Of a stretch of DNA of 64,000 bases, positions 25,144 through 33,763 are shown piece by piece (position 1 is the stretch's first letter; every line of letters starts with the position of its first letter). The DNA is from Clostridia bacterium (GTDB taxonomy: Bacteria; Bacillota; Clostridia; Oscillospirales; CAG-272). Made by a program: the position numbers and the translations under genes. Location of the stretch: the NCBI GenBank assembly GCA_017472695.1, contig JAFUOQ010000013.1, positions 1 through 64,000 of the forward strand. The letters are read 5' to 3'. The notes beneath the pieces are model-generated. The model searched no databases and had not been told where the DNA came from. It worked only from the letters and a program-made list of their open reading frames with translations.

Positions 25144-26468
25144 TAGATATTTTATCATATAGAGCCTCTGATATAGCTTATTTGACCAACGGCACTTTAA
25201 ACGGAGCAAACACTTTAATAAATAAAATATCCTTAAATTCCAAGGAAAAAGGCGATAGTTGGTGCTTTATCGCAATAAAGGGAAAAAGCTTTAATGGCGC
25301 TGATTTCATAGATGAAGCAATAAAAAATGGCGCAAGTCTGATAATTACAGAAGAAAATATAAAGTCAATCGTTCCTGTTGTTAATGTTAATAGCGCCATA
25401 AAGGCATTAGGAAAAATTTCAAGCGCACATATTAAAAACACGAAAATTGTTGCAATCACGGGTAGCGTTGGAAAGACAACAACAAAGGAAATGGTATTGG
25501 CGGTTTTGAAGGAAAAATACAAGACCTATGGTACAAAGCAAAATGAAAACAATGAAATAGGTGTGCCACTAACACTTTTAGCGGGTCAAAATCACGATTT
25601 TTGCGTCGTTGAAATGGGTATGAGGGCAAGAGACGAAATAGATTATTTAGCCTCAATATGCCAGCCAGAATGCGCTATAATAACCAACTGCGGAACATCA
25701 CATTTGGAAACGTTAAAAACTAAAAATAATATTTTTTTGGCAAAAACAGAAATCTTAAATTATTTGCCTAAATATGCAATTTTACCTAACGAGCCACGAT
25801 TCAAATGTTTAAAGCTCGAAGGAACAACCCCCTTTTACATTGGCGAAAAAAGTCCCACAGTTTATGATTATAAATACACAAATGATGGAATAATATTTTC
25901 AATAATTGATAACGATAGGATAATTGAAAATATCAAAATAAAGAGCTTTGCTTTTCATAATTTGAATAATGCTCTAATTGCATATACAGTAGGAAAAATA
26001 TACGGATTATCAAATAGCGAAATAAAGCAGGGGATAGAGAAATTTAAAGCACCTAAAATGCGCGAGGAATACCTAAAAATTAATGATATTACTGTGATTA
26101 ATGATTGTTATAATTCATCATATGAAAGTATGGAAAGTGCACTGATTTCGCTAACAAAATATGCAGAAATAAAAGGTAAGCTTCCATCTTTATTGATAGG
26201 CGATATTTTAGAAGCAGGAAAAGATGCTCATACTATTCATAAACGAATAGGTAAGCTCTGCAAAAAACTGGGAATTAAGTACCTTTTTGCATTTGGAGAA
26301 AATGCAGGATATGTAATTGAGGGCTTTGAAAAAGGTAGTCTATTTACGAATAAAAATGATATAGCTAAAGAAATTATAAATAAGCTTGGCGGAAATGACG
26401 TTTTATTAGTAAAGGCGAGCCGTGGAGCACATTTTGAAACAATAATTCAAGATATGAAAGAGATATAG
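25140..26468 (+). CDS. murF: UDP-MurNAc-tripeptide:D-Ala-D-Ala ligase
   Basis: Adds D-Ala-D-Ala, the last cytoplasmic step of the stem peptide. 442 residues with the ATP loop AITGSVGKTTTKEM, the NNEIGVPLTLL motif typical of MurF, EMGMRARDEI and VINDCYNSSYESM. The start overlaps the murE stop by four bases (ATGA). No murD lies nearby, so the preceding ligase step is encoded elsewhere. Confidence 0.95.
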   Translation: MIDILSYRASDIAYLTNGTLNGANTLINKISLNSKEKGDSWCFIAIKGKSFNGADFIDEAIKNGASLIITEENIKSIVPVVNVNSAIKALGKISSAHIKNTKIVAITGSVGKTTTKEMVLAVLKEKYKTYGTKQNENNEIGVPLTLLAGQNHDFCVVEMGMRARDEIDYLASICQPECAIITNCGTSHLETLKTKNNIFLAKTEILNYLPKYAILPNEPRFKCLKLEGTTPFYIGEKSPTVYDYKYTNDGIIFSIIDNDRIIENIKIKSFAFHNLNNALIAYTVGKIYGLSNSEIKQGIEKFKAPKMREEYLKINDITVINDCYNSSYESMESALISLTKYAEIKGKLPSLLIGDILEAGKDAHTIHKRIGKLCKKLGIKYLFAFGENAGYVIEGFEKGSLFTNKNDIAKEIINKLGGNDVLLVKASRGAHFETIIQDMKEI

Positions 26469-27461
26469 ATGGATAATATTCATGTTTTTGTTGTTAATTT
26501 TTTAATTAGTTTAATTTTAACTGTGATTTTTACGAAGAAGCTAATTCCATTAATCAAATCAAGAAAATTTGGACAAAGAATTCTAGAGGATGGACCTAAT
26601 TGGCATAAGCCAAAGGAGGGGACTCCTACAATGGGTGGAATTGCCTTTATATCTGCAATTTTAATTTGCTTTTTAGTGAATATATTTATACTTGACTTTA
26701 GTCAGAGCTATAAAGAATTTGTTTGTATTTTAAATGTATTAGTATATGCCGTTTTAAATGGAGCAATAGGTATTATAGATGATTTAGCAAAGATAAGAAA
26801 TAAGAGAAATCAAGGATTGACTCCGAAAATGAAATTTGCATTTCAATCGATTGTAGCAATACTTTTTCTTGTTTCATTTAAATTTACTGTAGGAATAGAT
26901 ACGAGCATACGCATTCCATTTATTGAAGGTAATATAGAGCTTGGATTTTTCTTTTATATACTTGCTTTTTTTGTGTTGTGTGGATTTGTAAATGCGGTTA
27001 ATTTGAGTGATGGAATAGATGGTCTAGCATCAGCCTTGACATTTTCTGTAAGCTTATTATTTGTTTTTGTTGGAACAATATATGATAACACACCAATTAC
27101 TTTTTTAAGCGCCTCTTTACTTGGTGCTATGCTTGGTTTTTTATTGTTTAATTTTCATCCAGCAAAAATATTTATGGGCGATACGGGCTCATTGTTCTTG
27201 GGTGCAATGGTGGTTTCCTTTTCTTTTCTTGCAAATAATGTTTTGCTAGTTTTGCTTTTTGGCTTTGTCTTTTTATGTGAGGCAATGAGTGTAATATTAC
27301 AGGTAGCTGTTTATAAAATTACAAAAGGCAAGAGGCTCTTTAAAATGGCACCATTACATCATCATTTTGAAAAATGTGGCTGGAGTGAGATAAAAGTAGT
27401 ATCGGTATTTTTCTTAATTAATTTGATTTTTTGCGCATTTGCGTATTTTTTAGTAATATGA
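26469..27461 (+). CDS. mraY: Phospho-MurNAc-pentapeptide transferase
   Basis: An integral membrane enzyme (330 residues, about ten helices) that moves phospho-MurNAc-pentapeptide onto undecaprenyl phosphate to make lipid I. Catalytic and signature segments are TPTMGGIAF, the IIDDLAKI Asp pair, NAVNLSDGIDGLA, FMGDTGSLFLG and the histidine cluster APLHHHFE. It directly abuts murF (no gap) and its stop overlaps the ftsW start. Confidence 0.97.
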   Translation: MDNIHVFVVNFLISLILTVIFTKKLIPLIKSRKFGQRILEDGPNWHKPKEGTPTMGGIAFISAILICFLVNIFILDFSQSYKEFVCILNVLVYAVLNGAIGIIDDLAKIRNKRNQGLTPKMKFAFQSIVAILFLVSFKFTVGIDTSIRIPFIEGNIELGFFFYILAFFVLCGFVNAVNLSDGIDGLASALTFSVSLLFVFVGTIYDNTPITFLSASLLGAMLGFLLFNFHPAKIFMGDTGSLFLGAMVVSFSFLANNVLLVLLFGFVFLCEAMSVILQVAVYKITKGKRLFKMAPLHHHFEKCGWSEIKVVSVFFLINLIFCAFAYFLVI

Positions 27462-28615
27462 GTAAAATTATTTCTTTAGGAAAAGAAGAAAAAATAGAGA
27501 AAAAGCATATTTCAAAAATCAATAACCATATTGATTTTACCTTTTTGTGCTTGCTTTTTATACTTTTGTTGTTGGGTAGCTTGATGATTTTTAGTGCTAG
27601 CTATCCTTATGCTAAATCACACTATCAGGATGGATTTTACTATATAAAACGACATTTAATTTTTCTTGCTATTGGAATAGTAACAATGCTTATTTTTAGT
27701 AAAATTAAGATAGGGTTTTATAAAAAAAGCGCGCCAGTAATTTATGCAATATGTATTGTTCTATTGGTATTGGTTTTATTCGGTGGCTTTTCAGAAGGGG
27801 TTGCCAAAAGATGGCTTGGTATACCAGGAACACCACTATCCTTTCAGCCCTCAGAGCTAATGAAATTTGGGATTATAATAATGTTAAGCTGGTATATAGA
27901 TAAAACAAAAGCCAGAAAGAAAAATATATTCTTTGAAATAGTGCTCCCTGGAATAATTCTTTTTAGTGCTTGTGCGCTTGTTATGTTAGAAAAGCATCTT
28001 TCGGGTACTGTAATTTTGGCTTTAATAGGAATAGCAGTACTGTTTATATCAGGAGCCAGCATTAAAAAAATGATGCTTACATATGGTGGATTTGGTGCGA
28101 TTGGTGGAACGGTGTTCCTTTTGACAAACAGCTATGCTATGAAAAGAATTGAATCGTTCTTTAATCCGAATGCTGATATTTTAAGTGATAAATGGCAAAC
28201 AACTCAAGGATTATATGCTGCCGGCTCTGGTGGACTGTGGGGTTTAGGATTTTTTAATAGTAGACAAAAGTATAGCTATGTTTCCGAGCCTCAAAATGAC
28301 TTTATTTTTACAATATGGTGCGAGGAAATGGGCTTTGTAGGGGCTATTTTTCTTTTATGTATATTTGTGCTACTTATTTGGCGAGGCTATAAAATAGCAT
28401 TTGAAGCAAGTGATATGTTTTCTAGGTTGGTAGCATTTGGAATTATAACACAGGTGGGGATTCAAGCTTTTTTAAATATGATGGTAGTTCTAGACCTAAT
28501 TCCTAATACAGGCATTTCACTTCCTTTCTTTTCTTATGGTGGAAGCTCTCTTGTTATATTACTTGCTGAAATGGGAATATTATTATCAATATCAAAAAAA
28601 TCGCTGGTTAGTTAG
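27458..28615 (+). CDS. ftsW: SEDS-family peptidoglycan polymerase FtsW
   Basis: A ten-helix membrane glycosyltransferase of the SEDS family that makes septal glycan strands together with a class B PBP. 385 residues. Seen: LMIFSASYPYA, AKRWLGIPGTPLSFQPSELMKF, EKHLSGTVIL and the C-terminal PNTGISLPFFSYGGSS. I take the ATG at 27458, which overlaps the mraY stop (ATGA); an in-frame upstream start would run deep into mraY. It sits where murD is usually found between mraY and ftsW. Spore cortex SpoVE is a close paralogue and cannot be excluded. Confidence 0.9.
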   Translation: MSKIISLGKEEKIEKKHISKINNHIDFTFLCLLFILLLLGSLMIFSASYPYAKSHYQDGFYYIKRHLIFLAIGIVTMLIFSKIKIGFYKKSAPVIYAICIVLLVLVLFGGFSEGVAKRWLGIPGTPLSFQPSELMKFGIIIMLSWYIDKTKARKKNIFFEIVLPGIILFSACALVMLEKHLSGTVILALIGIAVLFISGASIKKMMLTYGGFGAIGGTVFLLTNSYAMKRIESFFNPNADILSDKWQTTQGLYAAGSGGLWGLGFFNSRQKYSYVSEPQNDFIFTIWCEEMGFVGAIFLLCIFVLLIWRGYKIAFEASDMFSRLVAFGIITQVGIQAFLNMMVVLDLIPNTGISLPFFSYGGSSLVILLAEMGILLSISKKSLVS

Positions 28616-28623
28616 GAGATTAT

Positions 28624-29718
28624 ATGAGAATATTATTATGCGGAGGAGGAAGCGCTGGGCACGTTAATCCTGCAATAGCTATAGGTGAGACTATATTGAA
28701 AAATTCTCCTCAATCACAGGTTGCTTATGTTGCGACAATGACAGGAATAGAGAATAGATTAGTAAATTATAAAAAATATCATATAGATGTTAAGGGGCTG
28801 AAAAGAAAGCTTTGTTTTTCGAATATTAAAAGTATAATTTTAGTTATGGAGGCTATAAAAAAATCAAAGCAAATAATAAAAGAATTTGCGCCGGATATTA
28901 TTATTGGGACAGGTGGATATGCAACATATCCAGTTATTTATGCAGGGCATAAGCTACACATTAAAACTGCATTGCACGAATCCAATGTTCTTCCGGGTAA
29001 GGCAATAAAGATGCTCGAGAATAAAGCAGATATAATATTTACAAATTTTTCGGATAGTTCGCAATATTTCAAAAACAAGGATAAAGTGATTCACGTTGGA
29101 AATCCATTAAGAAACGGATTCAATTCATATGACAAGGAAGAAATAAAAAGGAAATTAGGCATTAGAGAAAAATACGTAATTTTGTGTTATGGCGGCTCGC
29201 TAGGTGCAGAAAAAATAAACAAATCAGGTATTGAGATAATTGAAAACTATATTAAATATCAAAAAAATATACACTTTATTTTGGCTACTGGAAAAAGAGA
29301 ATATTATAGTGTAATTGACACAATGAAACAAAAGCGATTGAATAAGCTTGAAAATGTTACTGTTGTTGAATATATCTATGATATGCCCGAAAAAATGGCA
29401 ATAGCAGATATTGTAATTTCTCGCGCAGGCGCAATGACGATATCTGAGCTAGCAGCATCTAAAAAATGCTCGATTTTGATTCCCTCACCATATGTAGCTG
29501 ATGACCATCAAATGAAAAACGCAATAGCTCTTGAAAAAATGGGCGCAGCAATTTTGGTAACAGAGAATAAGACCTATTGCTTAACCGACGTAATAAAGGA
29601 GCTATTAAGCGATGTAAGAAAAAGAAAAAATATGAGTGATAATATAAATCAGTTTTATTCGCCAGATGCCAACAAGGAAATATACAGGTGTATATGCGAA
29701 ATGGTGAATAATAAATAG
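28624..29718 (+). CDS. murG: UDP-GlcNAc:lipid I N-acetylglucosaminyltransferase
   Basis: Peripheral membrane enzyme that adds GlcNAc to lipid I to give lipid II. 364 residues, GT-B fold. Seen: the N-terminal GGGSAGHVNPAIAI loop, GTGGYATYPV, LHESNVLPGKA, YGGSLGAEKIN and the UDP-GlcNAc site ISRAGAMTISELAA. A TAGGAG ribosome site precedes the ATG. It is the last gene of this dcw segment; murB, murC, ftsQ and ftsZ do not follow. Confidence 0.96.
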   Translation: MRILLCGGGSAGHVNPAIAIGETILKNSPQSQVAYVATMTGIENRLVNYKKYHIDVKGLKRKLCFSNIKSIILVMEAIKKSKQIIKEFAPDIIIGTGGYATYPVIYAGHKLHIKTALHESNVLPGKAIKMLENKADIIFTNFSDSSQYFKNKDKVIHVGNPLRNGFNSYDKEEIKRKLGIREKYVILCYGGSLGAEKINKSGIEIIENYIKYQKNIHFILATGKREYYSVIDTMKQKRLNKLENVTVVEYIYDMPEKMAIADIVISRAGAMTISELAASKKCSILIPSPYVADDHQMKNAIALEKMGAAILVTENKTYCLTDVIKELLSDVRKRKNMSDNINQFYSPDANKEIYRCICEMVNNK

Positions 29719-29747
29719 AACCATAATTTTCTATAATAAATCTTTTC

Positions 29748-29776
29748 TTGACATAAAGAATATTATGTGATAGTAT
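29748..29776 (+). promoter_or_regulatory. Promoter of the InlB-repeat lipoprotein gene
   Basis: TTGACA (29748-29753), 17-bp spacer, TAGTAT (29771-29776); a better TATAAT overlaps at 20-bp spacing. It gives this gene a start separate from murG. Confidence 0.6.
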
Positions 29777-29805
29777 AATATTAGAATAATATAGAGGAGA
29801 TTATT

Positions 29806-32598
29806 ATGAAAAGAACTTTTAAAATATCAATGATATTGCTTTCATTGATGTTGCTTTGCTTATTTATAATTTCTTGTGGAGATAATGATCCGGTTGAGCC
29901 TAATACGGATATAAGTGTATCAACAGAATTTGCTTTTGTAGATGGTACATTTGAAGCAGTGGTTGCATCCTCTGTTGAGAGCTATAGCTTATTGTCAAAA
30001 ATTGAGATTGCTAATGGCGCAACAATAATAGCTTCCAAAAGTGATACCTTTGATGAAAGGCTCAATATGACACAGTTATCACTGGAGCATGGTAATAACA
30101 TTTTTTATGTAAAGGTTGTTGATGAGAATTCAAATGAACAAACATTTACGTTTAACATCATAAGAAAAAGACTTTTAACTGTTCAATTTAATACAAACGG
30201 TGGCTCTGAGATCGCCGATATTTTAGTTGATTCAGGAACTATAATTGAAGCACCTCAATCAATAAAAACAGGTTATGAATTAAAATGGGATTATGATTTT
30301 TCAACTCCTATTTCTTCAGATATGATTGTTAACGCAGTGTGGACTGCAAAAAATTACCAGATCTTAATTAAAGATGGTGACGAAATAGTTGATACAATAG
30401 ACGTCTCTTATGATGGCGATTATAATCTTTCAGAAAGTATTCCACAAAAAACTGGATATCGCTTTAATGGATTTTATTATCTTGATGGCGATGTAGAGTT
30501 AGCATTTACAACTGAAGGAAAATATACAAAAGCTCAAAATACTACCGTTTATGCTAAATATGAGCTAGTTGAATATTCCATTACTTATGTAGTTGATAAG
30601 GGCGCCTCTCACTCTAATGTAGACAAGTTTACCATTGACAGCGTTGTAAATCTATTACCCGCAAGCTGGTCCAATGACGAGAAGATCTTTGCCGGCTGGT
30701 ATTTGTCAGAGGATTATAGTGAGGATAGCAAAATAACCACTATTTTTAACTGTGCAGAGAATATTACCCTGTATGCTAAATTTCAAGATCGTGAATTTAA
30801 AACAAACATCATCTGCATAGTTGACGGAGCTCCATACAAAACATATGAATTTACATATAAGGATTCTTATACACTTATTCCTCCTACTGTAAAAAAGGGA
30901 TATGTGTTCGATGGATGGTATTACAATGATACCAAGCTTGAATCAAATAGTATATGGCAATACAAGCTTGAAGAGATTGAGCTTGTTGCAAAAATTACTG
31001 CAAGACAAAACGATATAGAATATGTTTTGCCCGAGGGTGCTGTAAACAGCACGGATAATCCAACTGAATATAATGCCGATAAAGGAGTTATAACGCTCTC
31101 ATCACCAAGCTATGGTAAGCATATATTTATCGGTTGGTATTCCGATGCAGAGTATAATGTTTTGGTACGTGAATTAAGTGTTGATACAGTTGCCGAGGAA
31201 ATGACCCTTTATTCCAAGTGGCAATATGTATCAGGCGTTACATTTGATGCAAATGGAGGACGCTGCGATACAGAGTATGCGGAATATCAATATGAAAAGG
31301 AATATACATTACCCGTGCCACAGTTAACGGATTATATATTTGGTGGTTGGTACTATGGTGGTGACAAGGTTTTAAATGGAACTTGGGAATATACTCATGA
31401 TGTTGAACTTGTTGCGCATTGGGTTCCCTCAACAATTGCAATAAATTATGAGCTAAATGGAGGAATTCAAAACTCACAAAACCCACAAACCTTTGATGTG
31501 TATACTGGAATAATCACTCTTAAAGACCCAACAAATAAAAACACAGACTTGTTGTTTGCCGGTTGGTATACCGATATCGATTTTAAGAATAAGATAACTC
31601 AAATCGATACAGCGGTAGTTCGTGAAATAACACTATATGCAAAGTGGATAGGAACTAATATATCTGTTTCTTTTGATGCTAACTCCGGATATGTTGCTGG
31701 AACTAGCCAAACAATTGTCTATGGTTCAACTTATTCATTGAATATTCCTGAACGAGTTGGATATACATTTGATGGTTGGTATTATAATGGTCAAAAGGTA
31801 GACAATGTAGGCACATGGACTATCATTTCAGACAATATAACACTCGTGGCAAGGTGGATACCTGAAGAATACAAGATAGAGTATGACTTGGGCGGAGCGA
31901 CTGAAGGCGATATCTATGACCTCATTATAAATGATGATGGTACAACCACAAAGCAAGCCATCGCATTGGTTGATAAATATTATGCCGATAATTCAGAAAC
32001 CATAATTCCTAAGCTTTATAGAGATGGTTATATATTCCTTGGTTGGAATACTGGAAACGGTTTAGCGCAAAAAGTTACTATTTCATCTGGAAGCACTGGC
32101 AATCGTAAATATACAGCTGTTTGGTGTGCTGATACCAATGATGATGGATTTGTTTTTGCATTAGAGGATGACCATATGGTTTGTGTTGGATTCACTCGTG
32201 AGCCTGATAGCAAGGAAAAGATTGATATGCCAAGTGATTATGCTGGATATCCTGTAACTGCGATTGCTAAAAACGCATTCTCAGATTTTGGTGTTAAATT
32301 TGGAAAGAGCTCCTATAAAAATGCTAATTACTATTTTACAATTACAATTCCTAAAACAATTACTGTAATTCAAACAGATGCATTTATTAATTGTAATGGA
32401 ATATGCGTTTCCTTGAGAGATGATAATGGAACACTTCTTGATTTTCAATCAGCAGAAGAGCTGAAGGAATGGGAAAAGAGTGTGAGCTATTCATCAGGTA
32501 AGATAAACAAACAAGTACGTGACTGTATTTGGGGATTTAGACCTGCTATAGGATGGACAAGATTCTCTGCAGTTCAAATTCCTGACGATTATGAATAA
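29806..32598 (+). CDS. InlB B-repeat lipoprotein, 930 aa
   Basis: A large surface lipoprotein. The signal peptide ends in FIISC (Cys24). Residues about 35-120 look like a cadherin-like beta-sandwich domain. Nine repeats of about 70-75 residues follow (roughly 122-780), each with a NGG-type start, a central GWYY/GWYTD motif and an end such as LYAKW or LVARW, as in Listeria InlB B-repeats. The C-terminal 150 residues contain BspA-like leucine-rich pieces (YPVTAIAKNAFSD, IPKTITVIQTDAFINC). Such proteins are often adhesins or glycan-contacting surface proteins, but no ligand can be named. It has a GAGGAG ribosome site and is a single-gene unit. Confidence 0.88.
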   Translation: MKRTFKISMILLSLMLLCLFIISCGDNDPVEPNTDISVSTEFAFVDGTFEAVVASSVESYSLLSKIEIANGATIIASKSDTFDERLNMTQLSLEHGNNIFYVKVVDENSNEQTFTFNIIRKRLLTVQFNTNGGSEIADILVDSGTIIEAPQSIKTGYELKWDYDFSTPISSDMIVNAVWTAKNYQILIKDGDEIVDTIDVSYDGDYNLSESIPQKTGYRFNGFYYLDGDVELAFTTEGKYTKAQNTTVYAKYELVEYSITYVVDKGASHSNVDKFTIDSVVNLLPASWSNDEKIFAGWYLSEDYSEDSKITTIFNCAENITLYAKFQDREFKTNIICIVDGAPYKTYEFTYKDSYTLIPPTVKKGYVFDGWYYNDTKLESNSIWQYKLEEIELVAKITARQNDIEYVLPEGAVNSTDNPTEYNADKGVITLSSPSYGKHIFIGWYSDAEYNVLVRELSVDTVAEEMTLYSKWQYVSGVTFDANGGRCDTEYAEYQYEKEYTLPVPQLTDYIFGGWYYGGDKVLNGTWEYTHDVELVAHWVPSTIAINYELNGGIQNSQNPQTFDVYTGIITLKDPTNKNTDLLFAGWYTDIDFKNKITQIDTAVVREITLYAKWIGTNISVSFDANSGYVAGTSQTIVYGSTYSLNIPERVGYTFDGWYYNGQKVDNVGTWTIISDNITLVARWIPEEYKIEYDLGGATEGDIYDLIINDDGTTTKQAIALVDKYYADNSETIIPKLYRDGYIFLGWNTGNGLAQKVTISSGSTGNRKYTAVWCADTNDDGFVFALEDDHMVCVGFTREPDSKEKIDMPSDYAGYPVTAIAKNAFSDFGVKFGKSSYKNANYYFTITIPKTITVIQTDAFINCNGICVSLRDDNGTLLDFQSAEELKEWEKSVSYSSGKINKQVRDCIWGFRPAIGWTRFSAVQIPDDYE

Positions 32599-32633
32599 AC
32601 TAAAAAAAGCGAGATTTCTCGCTTTTTTTTAGT
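32599..32633. terminator. Bidirectional intrinsic terminator
   Basis: CTAAAAAAAGCGAGA and TCTCGCTTTTTTTAG form a long stem with T runs in both directions, serving the lipoprotein gene and the small minus-strand gene. Confidence 0.8.
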
Positions 32634-32799
32634 TTATTTTAAACATTGATGAAACGTTTTCACTAACGCATTCTGTTGCTTTTTTTAGTTTATTGCTAAT
32701 ATTACAATTGCTTGTTACTACCATTGTTGCTACTGTACCAATAGCAGCTCCTATAAGCATATATTTTGCTATATTTAAAATCGAACACTTTTCTTTCAT
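32629..32799 (-). CDS. Small membrane protein, 56 aa
   Basis: Too short for most gene finders. It starts MKEKCSILNIAKYM, has one hydrophobic, Gly/Ala-containing segment (about residues 9-29) and a polar, helix-prone tail ending SSMFKIN. A GAAAGGA ribosome site stands nine bases before the ATG, and the gene shares a two-way terminator with its neighbour. The layout resembles small YtxH-like envelope proteins of Firmicutes, but the match is only in shape. Confidence 0.6.
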   Translation of the reverse strand: MKEKCSILNIAKYMLIGAAIGTVATMVVTSNCNISNKLKKATECVSENVSSMFKIN

Positions 32800-32937
32800 T
32801 TTGTTATTCCTTTCAAATTAATGTTGTTTATTTCATTATTTGCATAATAAGATTTAAAAATGCATAATAAACAAAATTTAATATGTGTAATATTTGTATA
32901 ACTGAAAATAATAATTTTGCAAAGGTGAGGTGATAAT

Positions 32938-33720
32938 TTGAAAAAAATTCACGGCTTGCTTTCTATATTGTTATTTTTCGTATTGCTTGTAAATATATCA
33001 AGTGCTACAAGTGTTTCATGGTATTGCTCAAGAATGAAAAATCATATACAGCCAACACTTGGAAGTGATTTGTTGTTTTCTTCCAAATATAACGTATTTT
33101 GGTGTGATGAGAGATATCCTTCAATAGAAGATGAAGAAAAGGTTATATATTTAACCTTTGATGCTGGATATGAAAATGGAAATGTAGAAAAAATAATTGA
33201 TATTTTAAATGAGGAAAACGTAAAAGGTGCATTCTTCATATTAGATAATTTGATATTAAAAAATCAAGATTTAGTAAAGAAAATGATAGAATCTGGCCAT
33301 ACTGTAGCTAATCACACCTTGAAGCACAAGGATATGACAAAGATAAAAAGCAAGGAAGAGTTTGCCAAGGAGCTTTCTAGCTTGGAGGAGCTGTACTATA
33401 ACACATTTGGTGAAAATATGCCAAGATATTATAGACCTCCAGAAGGAAAGTTAAATGAAGAAAATTTAAGTTGGGCAGACGAACTTGGGTATAAAACTAT
33501 TATGTGGTCTTTCGCATATGCCGACTGGGACAATGGTAAGCAACCATCTAAAGAATATGCCCTAAACAAAATTATGGAAAATATTCACAATGGAGAAGTA
33601 ATGCTACTTCATCCAACATCGAAAACTAATGCCGAGATTTTAAAGGAAGTAATTGTCAAGCTAAAGGATCAGGGCTTTAGATTCGGTACTCTCGATGAGC
33701 TATGTGAAAATAGAATGTAA
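32938..33720 (+). CDS. Polysaccharide deacetylase, PdaA-like
   Basis: A secreted or membrane-tethered NodB-family deacetylase of 260 residues with a signal-type N terminus (about 1-23). The catalytic segments are TFDAGYENG (about 72-80), the metal-binding histidines of NHTLKH, RPPEGK, and LLHPT near the end. The G-Y-E-N-G variant of the usual TFDDGP motif is characteristic of PdaA, which deacetylates MurNAc for muramic delta-lactam in spore cortex. The start is TTG, preceded by AAAGGTGAGGTG; the next ATG would remove the signal segment. A sporulation role is inferred from the subfamily. Confidence 0.85.
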   Translation: MKKIHGLLSILLFFVLLVNISSATSVSWYCSRMKNHIQPTLGSDLLFSSKYNVFWCDERYPSIEDEEKVIYLTFDAGYENGNVEKIIDILNEENVKGAFFILDNLILKNQDLVKKMIESGHTVANHTLKHKDMTKIKSKEEFAKELSSLEELYYNTFGENMPRYYRPPEGKLNEENLSWADELGYKTIMWSFAYADWDNGKQPSKEYALNKIMENIHNGEVMLLHPTSKTNAEILKEVIVKLKDQGFRFGTLDELCENRM

Positions 33721-33730
33721 GCTTTTGCAA

Positions 33731-33763
33731 AAAAAGAATTCGGCAATCAGCCGAATTCTTTTT
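33731..33763. terminator. Bidirectional intrinsic terminator
   Basis: AAAAAGAATTCGGC and GCCGAATTCTTTTT give a 14-bp perfect stem with a five-base loop between two convergent genes. Confidence 0.85.

Noticed and set aside
27458..28615. SpoVE instead of FtsW
   Set aside because: Sequence motifs do not separate the two; position between mraY and murG favours FtsW, so I kept that name with reduced confidence.
30170..32130. Tandem DNA repeat array
   Set aside because: The repetition is only at protein level (InlB-type repeats); the DNA copies are too divergent to be a recent tandem duplication.
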